Source: Dyadobacter sp. UC 10
Lineage (GTDB): Bacteria > Bacteroidota > Bacteroidia > Cytophagales > Spirosomataceae
Assembly: GCF_008369915.1 (NCBI RefSeq)
Contig: NZ_VSRN01000001.1
Location: 4,894,501 to 4,958,500 of the forward strand
DNA length: 64,000 bases
Reading direction: 5' to 3'
Below the pieces are notes generated by a model. The model was not told where the DNA came from and ran no database searches. It saw only the letters and a list, made by a program, of their open reading frames with translations. Within the stretch, counting starts at the first letter, position 1. Each line of letters starts with the position of its first letter. Both the position numbers and the translations under genes were made by a program. Of this stretch, positions 1 to 8,283 are shown one piece after another.

Positions 1-2
1 GT

Positions 3-1106
3 CACTATCCCGAAAACAAGCGCGACAGGTCGGTGTATGTCGGGACGGTGATCCAGACGGATTCTTCGGGAACCACCATGTCGTCGGGGCCAGCCAGTTT
101 CGATTTCCTGGTCAAACATGCCAAACCACTTAAATCGGCGGAGAAAGTGTCCATTTTCTCCAATTTCAGCTTTTCAAACACCTACGTAAATGGAAAGCGC
201 ATCAAGCTGAATACCAAGTATACGGATGCTGAATTTTGGGAGGTAATGGGATTTCAGTTTCTGGAAGGAAAGCCCTACAACGAGACCAACATTAAAAACA
301 GCGACCACGTAGCAGTAATTACTGACGCATTGCGTGAGCAGTATTTTGATGCCGATGGAGGTAATGTAGTGGGGAAAAATATCGAGATTGAGAATGTAAA
401 TTACAGGGTGATCGGCGTCGTAAAAGGTAGCCCGCCGACGCGTTTGTATAGCTACTCGGACGTATATTTTCCTTATACAGCGCCGAAAAGCAATTATGAA
501 AACAAAGGGCTGCGCGGTAGGTTCATAGCAGTAATACTGACTAAAAGCAAGTCTGAAATTCCCGGCGTGCAGGCTGAATTTGACAATAGCATTGCCCGTA
601 TCCCTGATTCCGAGATCCCCGACCGCAAGCAATACCCGGTACTGATCGTCAAGGCTGACCAATATTTTGACCACTTCTTGAATACGCTGGCGAGAAATGA
701 TACGCAAAGGGTTATGTTTTATGCGATTGTCGGGTTTGTATTACTGATGTTCATGGGGCTGCCTGCGATCAACCTGGTCAATGTGAATGTGAGCCGGATT
801 CTTGAGCGTGCTTCCGAAATAGGGGTCCGGAAGGCTTTCGGGGCACCTGCGAAGGCGCTGCTCTGGCAGTTCATCATTGAAAATGTATTCATCACTTTTA
901 TCGGCGGCGCATTTGCATTGATCTTTTCCCTGCTGATAATCAGCATGATCAATGCGAGCGGCTGGATCGCCTATGCCGATCTGACGATCAATGTCCCGGT
1001 GTTTTTGGTAAGTATAGCGGTTTGCCTCCTGTTCGGTTTCCTCTCCGGCGTCCTCCCGGCATTCAGAATGTCGAAACTGAAAATCGTGGACGCATTAAAG
1101 GCGTGA
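3..1106 (+). CDS. MacB/FtsX-type ABC transporter permease, 5' end cut by window edge
   Basis: The frame is open to the left edge (codons readable from base 3), so the N-terminal membrane helix lies outside the window and no true start is visible. What remains is a periplasmic MacB_PCD-like domain (roughly the first 220 residues) and a C-terminal FtsX domain with three hydrophobic segments. The loop ERASEIGVRKAFGA is the usual coupling motif of this family, and the tail RMSKLKIVDALKA is typical. Such permeases work with a separate ATPase to move peptides or lipoproteins or to transmit mechanical force; the ATPase is not in view. The next gene is a second permease of the same kind, and a sigma-54 two-component pair follows, a common arrangement in Cytophagales. 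The substrate cannot be told from sequence. Confidence 0.9.
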   Translation, partial: HYPENKRDRSVYVGTVIQTDSSGTTMSSGPASFDFLVKHAKPLKSAEKVSIFSNFSFSNTYVNGKRIKLNTKYTDAEFWEVMGFQFLEGKPYNETNIKNSDHVAVITDALREQYFDADGGNVVGKNIEIENVNYRVIGVVKGSPPTRLYSYSDVYFPYTAPKSNYENKGLRGRFIAVILTKSKSEIPGVQAEFDNSIARIPDSEIPDRKQYPVLIVKADQYFDHFLNTLARNDTQRVMFYAIVGFVLLMFMGLPAINLVNVNVSRILERASEIGVRKAFGAPAKALLWQFIIENVFITFIGGAFALIFSLLIISMINASGWIAYADLTINVPVFLVSIAVCLLFGFLSGVLPAFRMSKLKIVDALKA

Positions 1107-1254
1107 CGGCAGTAGGCCATGGGCCATAAGCAATAGGCTGTCGTGCCGCCGATTTAAGCATTTTTGGTCACCAGGTCATTTATCGTCCCGGCGACCCGTC
1201 AATCATTCAGTCATTCATCGCACCGGCGATCCGGTCATTCAGTCATTCAAAATT
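1107..1254. repeat. Composite intergenic repeat, left copy (7-bp and 8-bp arrays)
   Basis: Directly after the permease stop is a degenerate 7-bp array (GGCAGTAGGCCATGGGCC and on), then a GCCGCC spacer, then an 8-bp array built on TCATTCAG/TCAATCAT with CGCACCGGCGATCCGG in the middle. The same elements recur in reverse complement at 2422-2553, on the other side of the next gene. No coding potential is credible here. The array runs almost to the ATG at 1255. Confidence 0.8.
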
Positions 1255-2421
1255 ATGTTTTCACATCTCTTCAAACTCATCTGGAACAAAAAGGGGGCTC
1301 ATTCTTTGTTGATTATCGAGATCTGGGCTTCGTTTATGGTTTTATTCGGCGTGCTTTCGCTGATTGTCTATAATGTGCGTAACTATCTCAAACCGATTGG
1401 TTTTGAGTACGAAAATGTTTGGAACATGGATTTGGCGAACAACCAGGATACTGTTGAAGTTTCGTCGAAACTGAATCGTGCTTTGCAGCGCGTGAAGGCT
1501 TATCCCGAGGTTGAGTCAGTTTCCCGCATGAGTAGCAACACGCCTTTTTCAGCCAATCAGATCGGTAATTCTGTCACATATAATAAAGTGACCGTCGGCG
1601 CAGACTTTTACTATACCGACAGCGAGTTTAGCCGGACAATGGACCTGCCGATGCTGAAAGGCCGCTGGTACCGCGAAGGTGACCGGGTCGCCAAGTTCGT
1701 ACCTATTGTGATCAATAAGGCAATGGAAGCGAAACTGTTTCAGGACGAGGCAGCGATAGGGAAAGTGATTAAAGTCGATGATAAAACTTCTTTCAAGGTT
1801 ATTGGCGTCGTGGATAAGTTTAAGGCAAAAGGAGAATTTATGACCGATGGGCCGGCGCTTTTTCAACTCATTGCGCAGGACGATGGCTGGAATTCGAATC
1901 TTTTAATTAAAACAAAACCCGGAACAGACGCTAATTTCGAGGCCAAACTGGTCAGGGATATGGCGGTTATGCTTCCAGGCTGGGGCATTGAAATAAGTTA
2001 CCTGAAAGAATCATTGAAAAACAGGCATAATCTGACCCTTGTTCCGGTACTTATCTTTCTCATTGTGAGTGGATTCTTGCTTACTAATGTAGCCTTGGGC
2101 CTGTTTGGTATTCTAAATCTGAATATCTCCAAAAGAAAAGGAGAAATCGGTCTGCGGCGTGCGATGGGCGCAACAGAGGGGAGGGTTACCACGCAGTTCC
2201 TGGGGGAAATATGGGTGCTCGCAACTTTCAGTATGATCCTGGGTTTGCTGTTCGCAGTTCAATTCCCGCTCATGAATGTTTTTGATCTCGATCGGGAAGT
2301 ATATATTATCGCTATTTTCGCAGCTATTCTAGTCATTTACCTGATCGTAACCCTCTGCGCCTGGTTTCCCAGCAAGCAAGCTGCCAGGATCCACCCGGCA
2401 GTGGCGCTGCATGAGGAGTAA
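1255..2421 (+). CDS. MacB/FtsX-type ABC transporter permease
   Basis: 388 residues. An N-terminal membrane segment (about residues 19-40) is followed by a periplasmic MacB_PCD-like domain (about 40-260) and a C-terminal FtsX domain with three membrane segments from about residue 260. The motif KRKGEIGLRRAMGATEGRV is the expected cytoplasmic loop, and the protein ends ARIHPAVALHEE, as these permeases do. The length is about half that of the long two-FtsX-domain permeases common in this phylum, so it probably pairs with the upstream permease as a heterodimer (inference). The ATG at 1255 is the first in frame after the repeat. The gene is bracketed by inverted copies of a composite repeat, which is unusual. 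The substrate is unknown. Confidence 0.9.
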   Translation: MFSHLFKLIWNKKGAHSLLIIEIWASFMVLFGVLSLIVYNVRNYLKPIGFEYENVWNMDLANNQDTVEVSSKLNRALQRVKAYPEVESVSRMSSNTPFSANQIGNSVTYNKVTVGADFYYTDSEFSRTMDLPMLKGRWYREGDRVAKFVPIVINKAMEAKLFQDEAAIGKVIKVDDKTSFKVIGVVDKFKAKGEFMTDGPALFQLIAQDDGWNSNLLIKTKPGTDANFEAKLVRDMAVMLPGWGIEISYLKESLKNRHNLTLVPVLIFLIVSGFLLTNVALGLFGILNLNISKRKGEIGLRRAMGATEGRVTTQFLGEIWVLATFSMILGLLFAVQFPLMNVFDLDREVYIIAIFAAILVIYLIVTLCAWFPSKQAARIHPAVALHEE

Positions 2422-2553
2422 TGTTGAATGACCGGGTCGTCGGTGCGATGAATGACTGAATGACTGAATGATTGAATGATTGAATGAGCCGCCGTGGAAC
2501 GGTGAATGAGCCGCCGAAAGCCTACTGCTTAATGCCTACTGCCTAATGCCAAT
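2422..2553. repeat. Composite intergenic repeat, right copy, inverted relative to 1107-1254
   Basis: Five or so 8-bp units (TGAATGAC, TGAATGAT, TGAATGAG) preceded by GACCGGGTCGTCGGTGCGATG, then GCCGCC spacers and a 7-bp array (GCCTACT, GCTTAAT, GCCTACT, GCCTAAT). Read in reverse complement it matches the left copy in order and sequence with a few differences. It ends just before the regulator gene's ATG at 2559. Confidence 0.8.
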
Positions 2554-2558
2554 TTAAT

Positions 2559-3929
2559 ATGCTTCTTATAGTCGACGATGATATTGCGATCCGGACTTCT
2601 CTTGCACTACTTTTAAAAAAGGAAGGGTTTTCTGTGCAGGGTGCGGGCTCGCCCGAGGAGGCGTTTGAAGTGCTGCGGACGGTCAGGCCTGAACTGATTT
2701 TATTAGATCTTAACTTTTCCATTGAAACTTCAGGGAAAGAGGGAATGCAGCTTTTGCAGCGTATTAAAAAGAGTTATCCCGCCATTCCGGTGATCCTGAT
2801 CACAGGCTGGGGGACGATTGATCTGGCGGTAAAGGGAATGAAGGAAGGCGCGACCGACTTTATCACCAAACCCTGGCAGAATGAATATCTGATCCAGTCG
2901 GTGCGGACTATTTTGAACCTGGCTGCTCAGGAGCCGCAGTCTGACAGCCGCCGTAAGCTCGAACAAAAATACCATTTCGAAAATATCGTAGGACAGGATG
3001 CCAAGCTACTCGATATCCTTGGGACGGTGGGCCGGGTGGCAGCTACCGACGCGCCCGTCCTGATCACCGGCGAAAGCGGTACCGGGAAAGAGCTGATCGC
3101 AGAGGCAATCCATTCAAATAGCAAACGAAAGGCGAGGCCATTTGTGAAAGTGAACCTGGGTGGAATTTCATCTACCTTATTTGAAAGTGAGCTGTTCGGG
3201 CACGTGAGAGGCGCATTTACCGATGCCAAGTCGGATCGCCTGGGCCGGTTTGAAATGGCACATAAAGGTTCGATTTTTCTGGACGAAATAGGGGAGCTCG
3301 ATCTGTCGAGCCAGGTGAAATTACTTCGGGTATTGCAGGAACGCACATTTGAACCGCTGGGCAGCAGCAAGAGCCGGACGGTTGATGTGCGGATCATCTG
3401 CGCTACCAACCGGAATCTGGAAGAAATGGTCGCCAACGGTACTTTCCGCGAAGATCTTTATTACCGCATTAACCTGATTACAGTAAAGCTGCCCGCATTG
3501 CGCGAGCGCCCCGACGATATCCCCTTACTGTCAGGTTTTTTTGTAAATAACCTGAAAATCATCTACCAGCGACCCGATATCACGATCAGTCCGGCGGCAC
3601 TCAAATGGCTCAAAACGTTGCAGTTACAGGGTAATATCAGGCAATTGAAAAACCTGGTGGAACGTACCGTCCTGCTTTCGTCAAAAGATGTGCTGGACAT
3701 TGCGGATTTTCAAAAGAACCTGACGGTCGGACAATCGGCGGCTGCGAAAAATTTACCGGAAGTCGGATCGGTCACTTTGGAAGAAATGGAATACCAGATG
3801 ATCGCCAGGGCAATGCAATTTCATCAGAACAAAATCAGTAAGGTGGCGCGGTCGCTCGGGATCACCCGGTTTGCATTGTACCGCAGACTGGAAAAATACG
3901 GTATCTCTTTCGATCCGGACGAGCAATGA
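2559..3929 (+). CDS. Sigma-54-dependent response regulator, NtrC type
   Basis: 456 residues with the classic three-domain order. The receiver domain (1-120) has acidic residues at D6-D8 and phospho-acceptor D50. The AAA+ domain (about 140-375) has Walker A GESGTGKE at 171-178, the sigma-54 contact loop as GAFTDA at 218-223 (GAFTGA in the textbook form) and Walker B IFLDEI at 239-244. A Fis-type helix-turn-helix lies near the C-terminus (about 415-450). It activates transcription by RNA polymerase with sigma-54 when phosphorylated. Its stop overlaps the kinase start as ATGA, so the two are translationally coupled. By position it likely controls the adjacent permease operon (inference). Confidence 0.95.
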   Translation: MLLIVDDDIAIRTSLALLLKKEGFSVQGAGSPEEAFEVLRTVRPELILLDLNFSIETSGKEGMQLLQRIKKSYPAIPVILITGWGTIDLAVKGMKEGATDFITKPWQNEYLIQSVRTILNLAAQEPQSDSRRKLEQKYHFENIVGQDAKLLDILGTVGRVAATDAPVLITGESGTGKELIAEAIHSNSKRKARPFVKVNLGGISSTLFESELFGHVRGAFTDAKSDRLGRFEMAHKGSIFLDEIGELDLSSQVKLLRVLQERTFEPLGSSKSRTVDVRIICATNRNLEEMVANGTFREDLYYRINLITVKLPALRERPDDIPLLSGFFVNNLKIIYQRPDITISPAALKWLKTLQLQGNIRQLKNLVERTVLLSSKDVLDIADFQKNLTVGQSAAAKNLPEVGSVTLEEMEYQMIARAMQFHQNKISKVARSLGITRFALYRRLEKYGISFDPDEQ

Positions 3930-5215
3930 AAATCTCTACACGGACTAAATACATCGGTTATATAACGGTACTGCACCTGGTGCTGATCGGCCTTGTGTAT
4001 AAAATACTGGCTCAGGATAAGCTGCTGTTTATCGTATCGGAGGTGTTCCTGTTGCTTTCAGCCGTGGTTTCCATTCAGTTATACCGCAATTTTATGCAAC
4101 CTATCCAATTTGTGAAATCAGGGATCGAGGCAATCAAGGACAAAGACTTCTCGATTAAATTTGTGCCTACCGGGAAAGGCGAGATCGACACTTTAATCGA
4201 AGTTTATAATCTGATGATCGATCAGCTTCGGGAAGAACGGACGCGGCTCTATGAGCAGCATTTCTTTCTGGAAAAGTTAATTGAGGCTTCACCTATTTCG
4301 ATTATTATCCTGGATTATGATAACCGCATTGAATCACTTAATCTCAAAGCGAAGGCTCATTTTGGCAAACAGGCTGACGATCTCGTCGGCAAGGAATTAG
4401 GAGATACTGCGCAATCCATTCTGGAAGAGCTGGTTAATATGCAGGATGGCGATTCTCGCGTGGTGAAGACCAATGGTGTCGTGACTTTCAAGGTGCAGCG
4501 GTCGCATTTTATGGATAAAGGTTTCAAAAGGTCGTTTTTAATGATTGAGGAACTGACCAATGAAATACTGGAATCTGAAAAAAATGCCTATGGAAAAGTG
4601 ATCAGGATGATGGCGCATGAGGTGAACAATACCCTCGGCGCGACGGATTCGATCTTACAAACCACGCAACACATCCTGCCTGACGCAGAGTACCAGGATT
4701 TGAAAGAGGCATTGGGTATTGCTTCGGAGAGAAACCAGCGCCTGACGCGTTTTATGCGCAATTTTGCGGATGTAGTGAGGCTGCCTTTGCCGGTCAAAGC
4801 TCCGGCCAATGTGGGGAAACTTGTAAAAGACGTTTCTATCTTCATGGAACCGGCAGCGGCTGATAAAGGGATTAAAATGCATTTGTTTCTGTCAGAATAC
4901 GACGTTATCAAAATGCTTGACCTGGGCCAAATCGAGCATGTCCTTGTTAATATTATCAAGAATGCGATTGAAGCGTGCGTTGCAGGCAATCATGTCGAGT
5001 TGTATGTTTCAGAATCAGGGATAGTGATCCGAAATAACGGGAACCCTATTGATAGTGATGCGAAACTTTTTAATCCTTTTTTCAGCACTAAGAAAGACGG
5101 ACAGGGTATAGGGCTGACACTGACCAGAGAGATTCTCGTAAATCACGGATTTGGTTTCTCACTGCGTACCGGTGAAGACGGATGGACAGCATTTACCATT
5201 GAAATGCCTGTCTGA
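3926..5215 (+). CDS. Sensor histidine kinase, NtrY/NtrB-like
   Basis: 429 residues. Two membrane segments at about 8-28 and 32-52 with almost no periplasmic loop between them suggest it senses a signal in the membrane or cytoplasm. A HAMP-like linker follows (about 55-105), then a PAS domain (about 112-210), a HisKA-type segment with phospho-acceptor H231 in MMAHEVNNTL, and a HATPase_c domain with N-box NIIKNAIEAC and G-box DGQGIGLTLTREI. It overlaps the response regulator by 4 bp and is surely its partner. The gene ends 6 bp before the convergent phosphotriesterase-like gene. Confidence 0.93.
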   Translation: MKISTRTKYIGYITVLHLVLIGLVYKILAQDKLLFIVSEVFLLLSAVVSIQLYRNFMQPIQFVKSGIEAIKDKDFSIKFVPTGKGEIDTLIEVYNLMIDQLREERTRLYEQHFFLEKLIEASPISIIILDYDNRIESLNLKAKAHFGKQADDLVGKELGDTAQSILEELVNMQDGDSRVVKTNGVVTFKVQRSHFMDKGFKRSFLMIEELTNEILESEKNAYGKVIRMMAHEVNNTLGATDSILQTTQHILPDAEYQDLKEALGIASERNQRLTRFMRNFADVVRLPLPVKAPANVGKLVKDVSIFMEPAAADKGIKMHLFLSEYDVIKMLDLGQIEHVLVNIIKNAIEACVAGNHVELYVSESGIVIRNNGNPIDSDAKLFNPFFSTKKDGQGIGLTLTREILVNHGFGFSLRTGEDGWTAFTIEMPV

Positions 5216-5221
5216 AACCTG

Positions 5222-6253
5222 CTATAATTTCCTGACGCTTACTGTAAATGCATTCGCCGGATTGTGCACCATCAACTGCTGCACTTCCTTTTCGCGTAAG
5301 CCATTCGCTTTTAAATAGGGGATAACCTTGTCGGAAATGGTCGTGTAGCCTCGGAATTCGCCGCCCCCGGGCTCTCCCGGACGATACCAGCCGGCGTCGT
5401 GTGAAATGAGCAGCTGGTTGAAAAAGCCTTCTTTTTTAAGAAATAAAATAAGCTCGCCGTTTGCGGTAACACTTTTATCCTCGTCACCAATTCCATCCAG
5501 ACTCACCCAACAGCCACTTTTAGCAGTATTCACAATCTCTTCGCGCGTTCCGTTTGCGTGCACCCAGACGAATGCTTTCGGATCGACACCCAGTTTTTTC
5601 AATATTTCAATTTCCTGGTTGGCAGGAAGTGCCGGGCCCGTGTGTGAGCAAATGGTCAGTCCGGTTTTGAGGTGTGTCAGTGCAGCGGCGGTAACCAGCT
5701 TTTGATGTAATGCAGAAAGAGGGCCGCTATTCACGCCGGTTTTGATAAATCCCGGTTTTACATTCGTTCCATCGATCCCGTTTTCGTATTCTGATATCCA
5801 GCGGGCCGCGAGCGCTTCGGCAGTTTCTGTAAATGCCCATGCAGGCAGGTATTTGTTGTCGGAAGCGCCGTAATAGCCGGTATTGGTAACCAGTTTAAGT
5901 CCGGAAGCTACTGCTAATTTTTGAAGCAATCTGACATCGCGACCGATAAAGGCAGGTGTGCATTCGACTATACTTTTGATACCTTTCTTTTTTACTTCGA
6001 GTAAATAAGGCAGCACTTTTTTAATCACATCCTCATGCTGCCAGCGATCGGACGAAATTTTGTCTGCGCCGATAAAATCGACCAGTACATGTTCATGGAT
6101 CAATGCAGGGCCGAGTTCAGCCGGTTTTATTTTTCCGTCAACGGTATTGATGAATGCATTTTGAGCCTTGAAATCCATCAGAATCAATGGCGCAGCTCCT
6201 GCCGCTTTCAGGAATTTTCTGCGGGAGAAACGGTTTATCGCCACGCCGCTCAT
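5222..6253 (-). CDS. Phosphotriesterase-family metal-dependent hydrolase, exported
   Basis: 343 residues. The start carries a Tat-like signal (SRRKFLKAAGAAPLIL). A TIM-barrel amidohydrolase fold is indicated by the full set of binuclear metal ligands: H53 and H55 (HEHVLVDF), bridging K171 (FIKTG, expected to be carboxylated), H204, H232 and D286 (SHDAGW). Members of this family are mostly lactonases or esterases; phosphotriesterase activity is rare, so a lactonase role is more likely (family knowledge). The ATG shares one base with the TAA of the M50 protease gene upstream, so the two are co-translated. Substrate unknown. Confidence 0.88.
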   Translation of the reverse strand: MSGVAINRFSRRKFLKAAGAAPLILMDFKAQNAFINTVDGKIKPAELGPALIHEHVLVDFIGADKISSDRWQHEDVIKKVLPYLLEVKKKGIKSIVECTPAFIGRDVRLLQKLAVASGLKLVTNTGYYGASDNKYLPAWAFTETAEALAARWISEYENGIDGTNVKPGFIKTGVNSGPLSALHQKLVTAAALTHLKTGLTICSHTGPALPANQEIEILKKLGVDPKAFVWVHANGTREEIVNTAKSGCWVSLDGIGDEDKSVTANGELILFLKKEGFFNQLLISHDAGWYRPGEPGGGEFRGYTTISDKVIPYLKANGLREKEVQQLMVHNPANAFTVSVRKL

Positions 6254-7452
6254 TACTCGACGATGATAAAAGGGTTGGGACTGAAAGAAATGACAAAGAT
6301 GATCAGGGCGCAGACTCCCAGGATAATGCGGGGTGCATCGAGCGGTTCATTTTGTTCGGTTTCAGGATGCTTGATGCCCAGAAAGCGACCGAGAATGAAT
6401 ACAAAAGGCAGAAAACCCGTGGATCCTTCCCACTCCGGACGGAAATACGAAACTGCAAATTGCGCCACCACAATAATCAAACTGATCATAAAGGCCGTAG
6501 CGTTGATTTCACTTACCCTTTTGAAACAGATATAGAGCAGGTAAATGTAAATCGTGAGATAAATGAGTTGTTCGTAAAAAATGGCATCGTTACCTGTCGC
6601 GAAAGATTCAGCGGTGAAAAGGCCGAGGCCTGCATAAAATGCGAAAAAGCCGAACAGTACAGGCGCTACCACATTGAATTTTTTCTTACCGATCAATCCA
6701 TATAAAATATGCCCGCCATCGAGCTGGCCTATTGGGATCAGGTTCAGGGAAGTAAAAAAAAGCGCCAGGTAACCCGCAAAAATGTACGGATAATGCACCA
6801 TTTCATTGGGATGCGGCAGTAGCGAGGGGTCTGCTACGTAATTTTTGAACAGCCAGAAAAGAATATTATCACCTAAAATCAGGTTGCCACTCGCATTTTC
6901 GTAAACGAACTGGGGGTAGCTGAATCCGTAGCGGGCGTATTCAGGATGTATCGTAAAAATGTACTCAGCGGGCGGCAAATGCGTGAAACCGTACCATAGA
7001 ACGGCCAGAGCCGCTATAAAACCGGCCAATGGACCCGCAATTCCGATATCGAAAAATTTGAGACGGGACGTGACCACAGATTTAATGCGGATAAAGGCGC
7101 CCATTGTCCCGATACTCTGAGGTATCCCAAACCACAGCGGAATGTAAAACGGCAGGGTAACCTTCACGTGGTGCGCTTTTGCGACGAAATAGTGGCCAAA
7201 CTCGTGGATCGTGAGAATAGCAAGAAAAGGTATTGAAAAGTGAAAGCCTTGTAAAAATTGCGGCCAGCCCAACAATTTAGACTGCGCTTCCGCAGTGATA
7301 GCAGGATCAACGTCACCCAGCGAAGCGAAAAAATTGTAAACAAAAGAGAAAATATTACCAAACATCCATTCGGCACCGGCCATTGTGGTCGTTACGACGG
7401 TAACAATGAATAAAATTCCCTGAATCAAATAGGTACGCGCGCTAGACTGCAT
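6253..7452 (-). CDS. Site-2 protease family (M50) membrane metalloprotease
   Basis: 399 residues, several membrane helices. The zinc motif HEFGH is at 83-87 and the second ligand motif NLIPIGQLDGGH at 237-248, so both halves of the active site are present. The two motifs are farther apart than in compact S2P enzymes, and no PDZ domain is obvious. Similar long membrane M50 proteins occur in plants, cyanobacteria and Bacteroidota (EGY1-like). It cleaves substrates within the membrane; targets are unknown. Its start lies inside the end of the HAD gene (11-bp overlap), and its stop touches the hydrolase gene, making a three-gene operon. Confidence 0.88.
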   Translation of the reverse strand: MQSSARTYLIQGILFIVTVVTTTMAGAEWMFGNIFSFVYNFFASLGDVDPAITAEAQSKLLGWPQFLQGFHFSIPFLAILTIHEFGHYFVAKAHHVKVTLPFYIPLWFGIPQSIGTMGAFIRIKSVVTSRLKFFDIGIAGPLAGFIAALAVLWYGFTHLPPAEYIFTIHPEYARYGFSYPQFVYENASGNLILGDNILFWLFKNYVADPSLLPHPNEMVHYPYIFAGYLALFFTSLNLIPIGQLDGGHILYGLIGKKKFNVVAPVLFGFFAFYAGLGLFTAESFATGNDAIFYEQLIYLTIYIYLLYICFKRVSEINATAFMISLIIVVAQFAVSYFRPEWEGSTGFLPFVFILGRFLGIKHPETEQNEPLDAPRIILGVCALIIFVISFSPNPFIIVE

Positions 7453-8077
7453 AATCTTTCAGATATTCCAGAATGGTGTCAGGCTTTTGAACGTGAATGG
7501 TTTCAATGCCAAGTTTAGCGGCAGCTTGAATGTTATCGTAGTTATCATCGAGGAACAAAGTTTCTTCGGCTTTGATGCCTGCCTGATCGAGTACTTTTTG
7601 GTATATCAACGGATTAGGTTTCATAACGCCCATTTCGTAGGATAGGAAAACGGTTTCGAAAAGATCCTCAAGTTTTTCAATTCCGGTCGAGGCTTTCAGT
7701 ATTTTGTTTACCTGGGTAATATGAATAGAGCTGGTATTGCTGAGCAGGAACAACCTGTAATCGGCAGCCAGCTTCTTCAAAAGATCAACCCTCTCCGGCG
7801 GCAGGTCCAGCAGCAGGCTGTTCCAGGCCGTGTCGATTGCTTCGTCGGACAGATCAGGAAAGTCCAGGATTTCACGGATAAAATTTCTGAATCCCGCTTC
7901 ATCCAGTGATCCTGTCTCAAACTGCCGGAATATCTCGTTTTCATTGAAGATAGCAAGAATTTCACTCTGTTCCCTACCGCTCAATTCAGCAAATGACCTG
8001 GAAGCCACTGGCACATCAATATTCAGAATGACATCGCCCAGATCAAAAATGATATTCTTTATTCGGGTGTTTTTCAT
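7442..8077 (-). CDS. HAD-superfamily phosphatase, subfamily IA (YihX-like)
   Basis: 211 residues. Motif I FDLGDVI holds nucleophile D12; the second Asp of the usual DxD is Gly, as in YihX-type enzymes. Motif II is LLSNTS, and motifs III/IV are KPNPLIYQKVL and LFLDDNYDNI. The helical cap is of the C1 type (residues about 20-90). E. coli YihX removes phosphate from alpha-glucose 1-phosphate, but the substrate here cannot be assigned. The 3' end overlaps the M50 protease start by 11 bp. Upstream lies the repeat-rich spacer that separates it from accA. Confidence 0.88.
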   Translation of the reverse strand: MKNTRIKNIIFDLGDVILNIDVPVASRSFAELSGREQSEILAIFNENEIFRQFETGSLDEAGFRNFIREILDFPDLSDEAIDTAWNSLLLDLPPERVDLLKKLAADYRLFLLSNTSSIHITQVNKILKASTGIEKLEDLFETVFLSYEMGVMKPNPLIYQKVLDQAGIKAEETLFLDDNYDNIQAAAKLGIETIHVQKPDTILEYLKDYAV

Positions 8078-8090
8078 TGATGTTGTTTTT

Positions 8091-8160
8091 GGCGGTTGGC
8101 TTTTGGCTTTTGGCTTTTAGCTGTTGGCTATTAGCCGTTAGCTTTTAGCCCTTGGCTGTT
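8091..8160. repeat. 7-bp-period array, TGGCTTT/TAGCTGT type
   Basis: About nine degenerate 7-bp units in a row (TGGCTTT, TGGCTTT, TAGCTGT, TGGCTAT, TAGCCGT, TAGCTTT, TAGCCCT, TGGCTGT). It lies upstream of the HAD gene and is complementary to the array at 8224-8283. Confidence 0.85.
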
Positions 8161-8223
8161 CTTAACTGATTATTATTTGCTTGTACCTGTCAGCACTTTC
8201 TTATTCACTGCATTTTTTTACTT

Positions 8224-8283
8224 GCTAACAGCTAAAAGCTAAAAGCCAATAGCTAACAGCCAATAGCTAACAGCCAATAGCTA
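8224..8283. repeat. 7-bp-period array, inverted partner, running into the accA stop codon
   Basis: Units of AGCTAACAGCCAAT and AGCTAAA type, the reverse complement of the 8091-8160 array. The last unit contains the accA stop codon (complement of CTA at 8281-8283). With its partner it could fold into a long imperfect hairpin with a loop of about 60 bases in the accA transcript. Confidence 0.85.

Noticed and set aside
1164..1373. Open frame across the left composite repeat into the second permease gene
   Set aside because: The first half is translated repeat and the second is the permease gene in another frame.
2422..2553. Possible CRISPR array
   Set aside because: Units are 7 or 8 bp, directly adjacent, with no spacers and no cas genes in the window.
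5222..6253. Organophosphate-degrading phosphotriesterase
   Set aside because: The metal ligands are common to the whole family, most members of which are lactonases. Nothing points to organophosphates.
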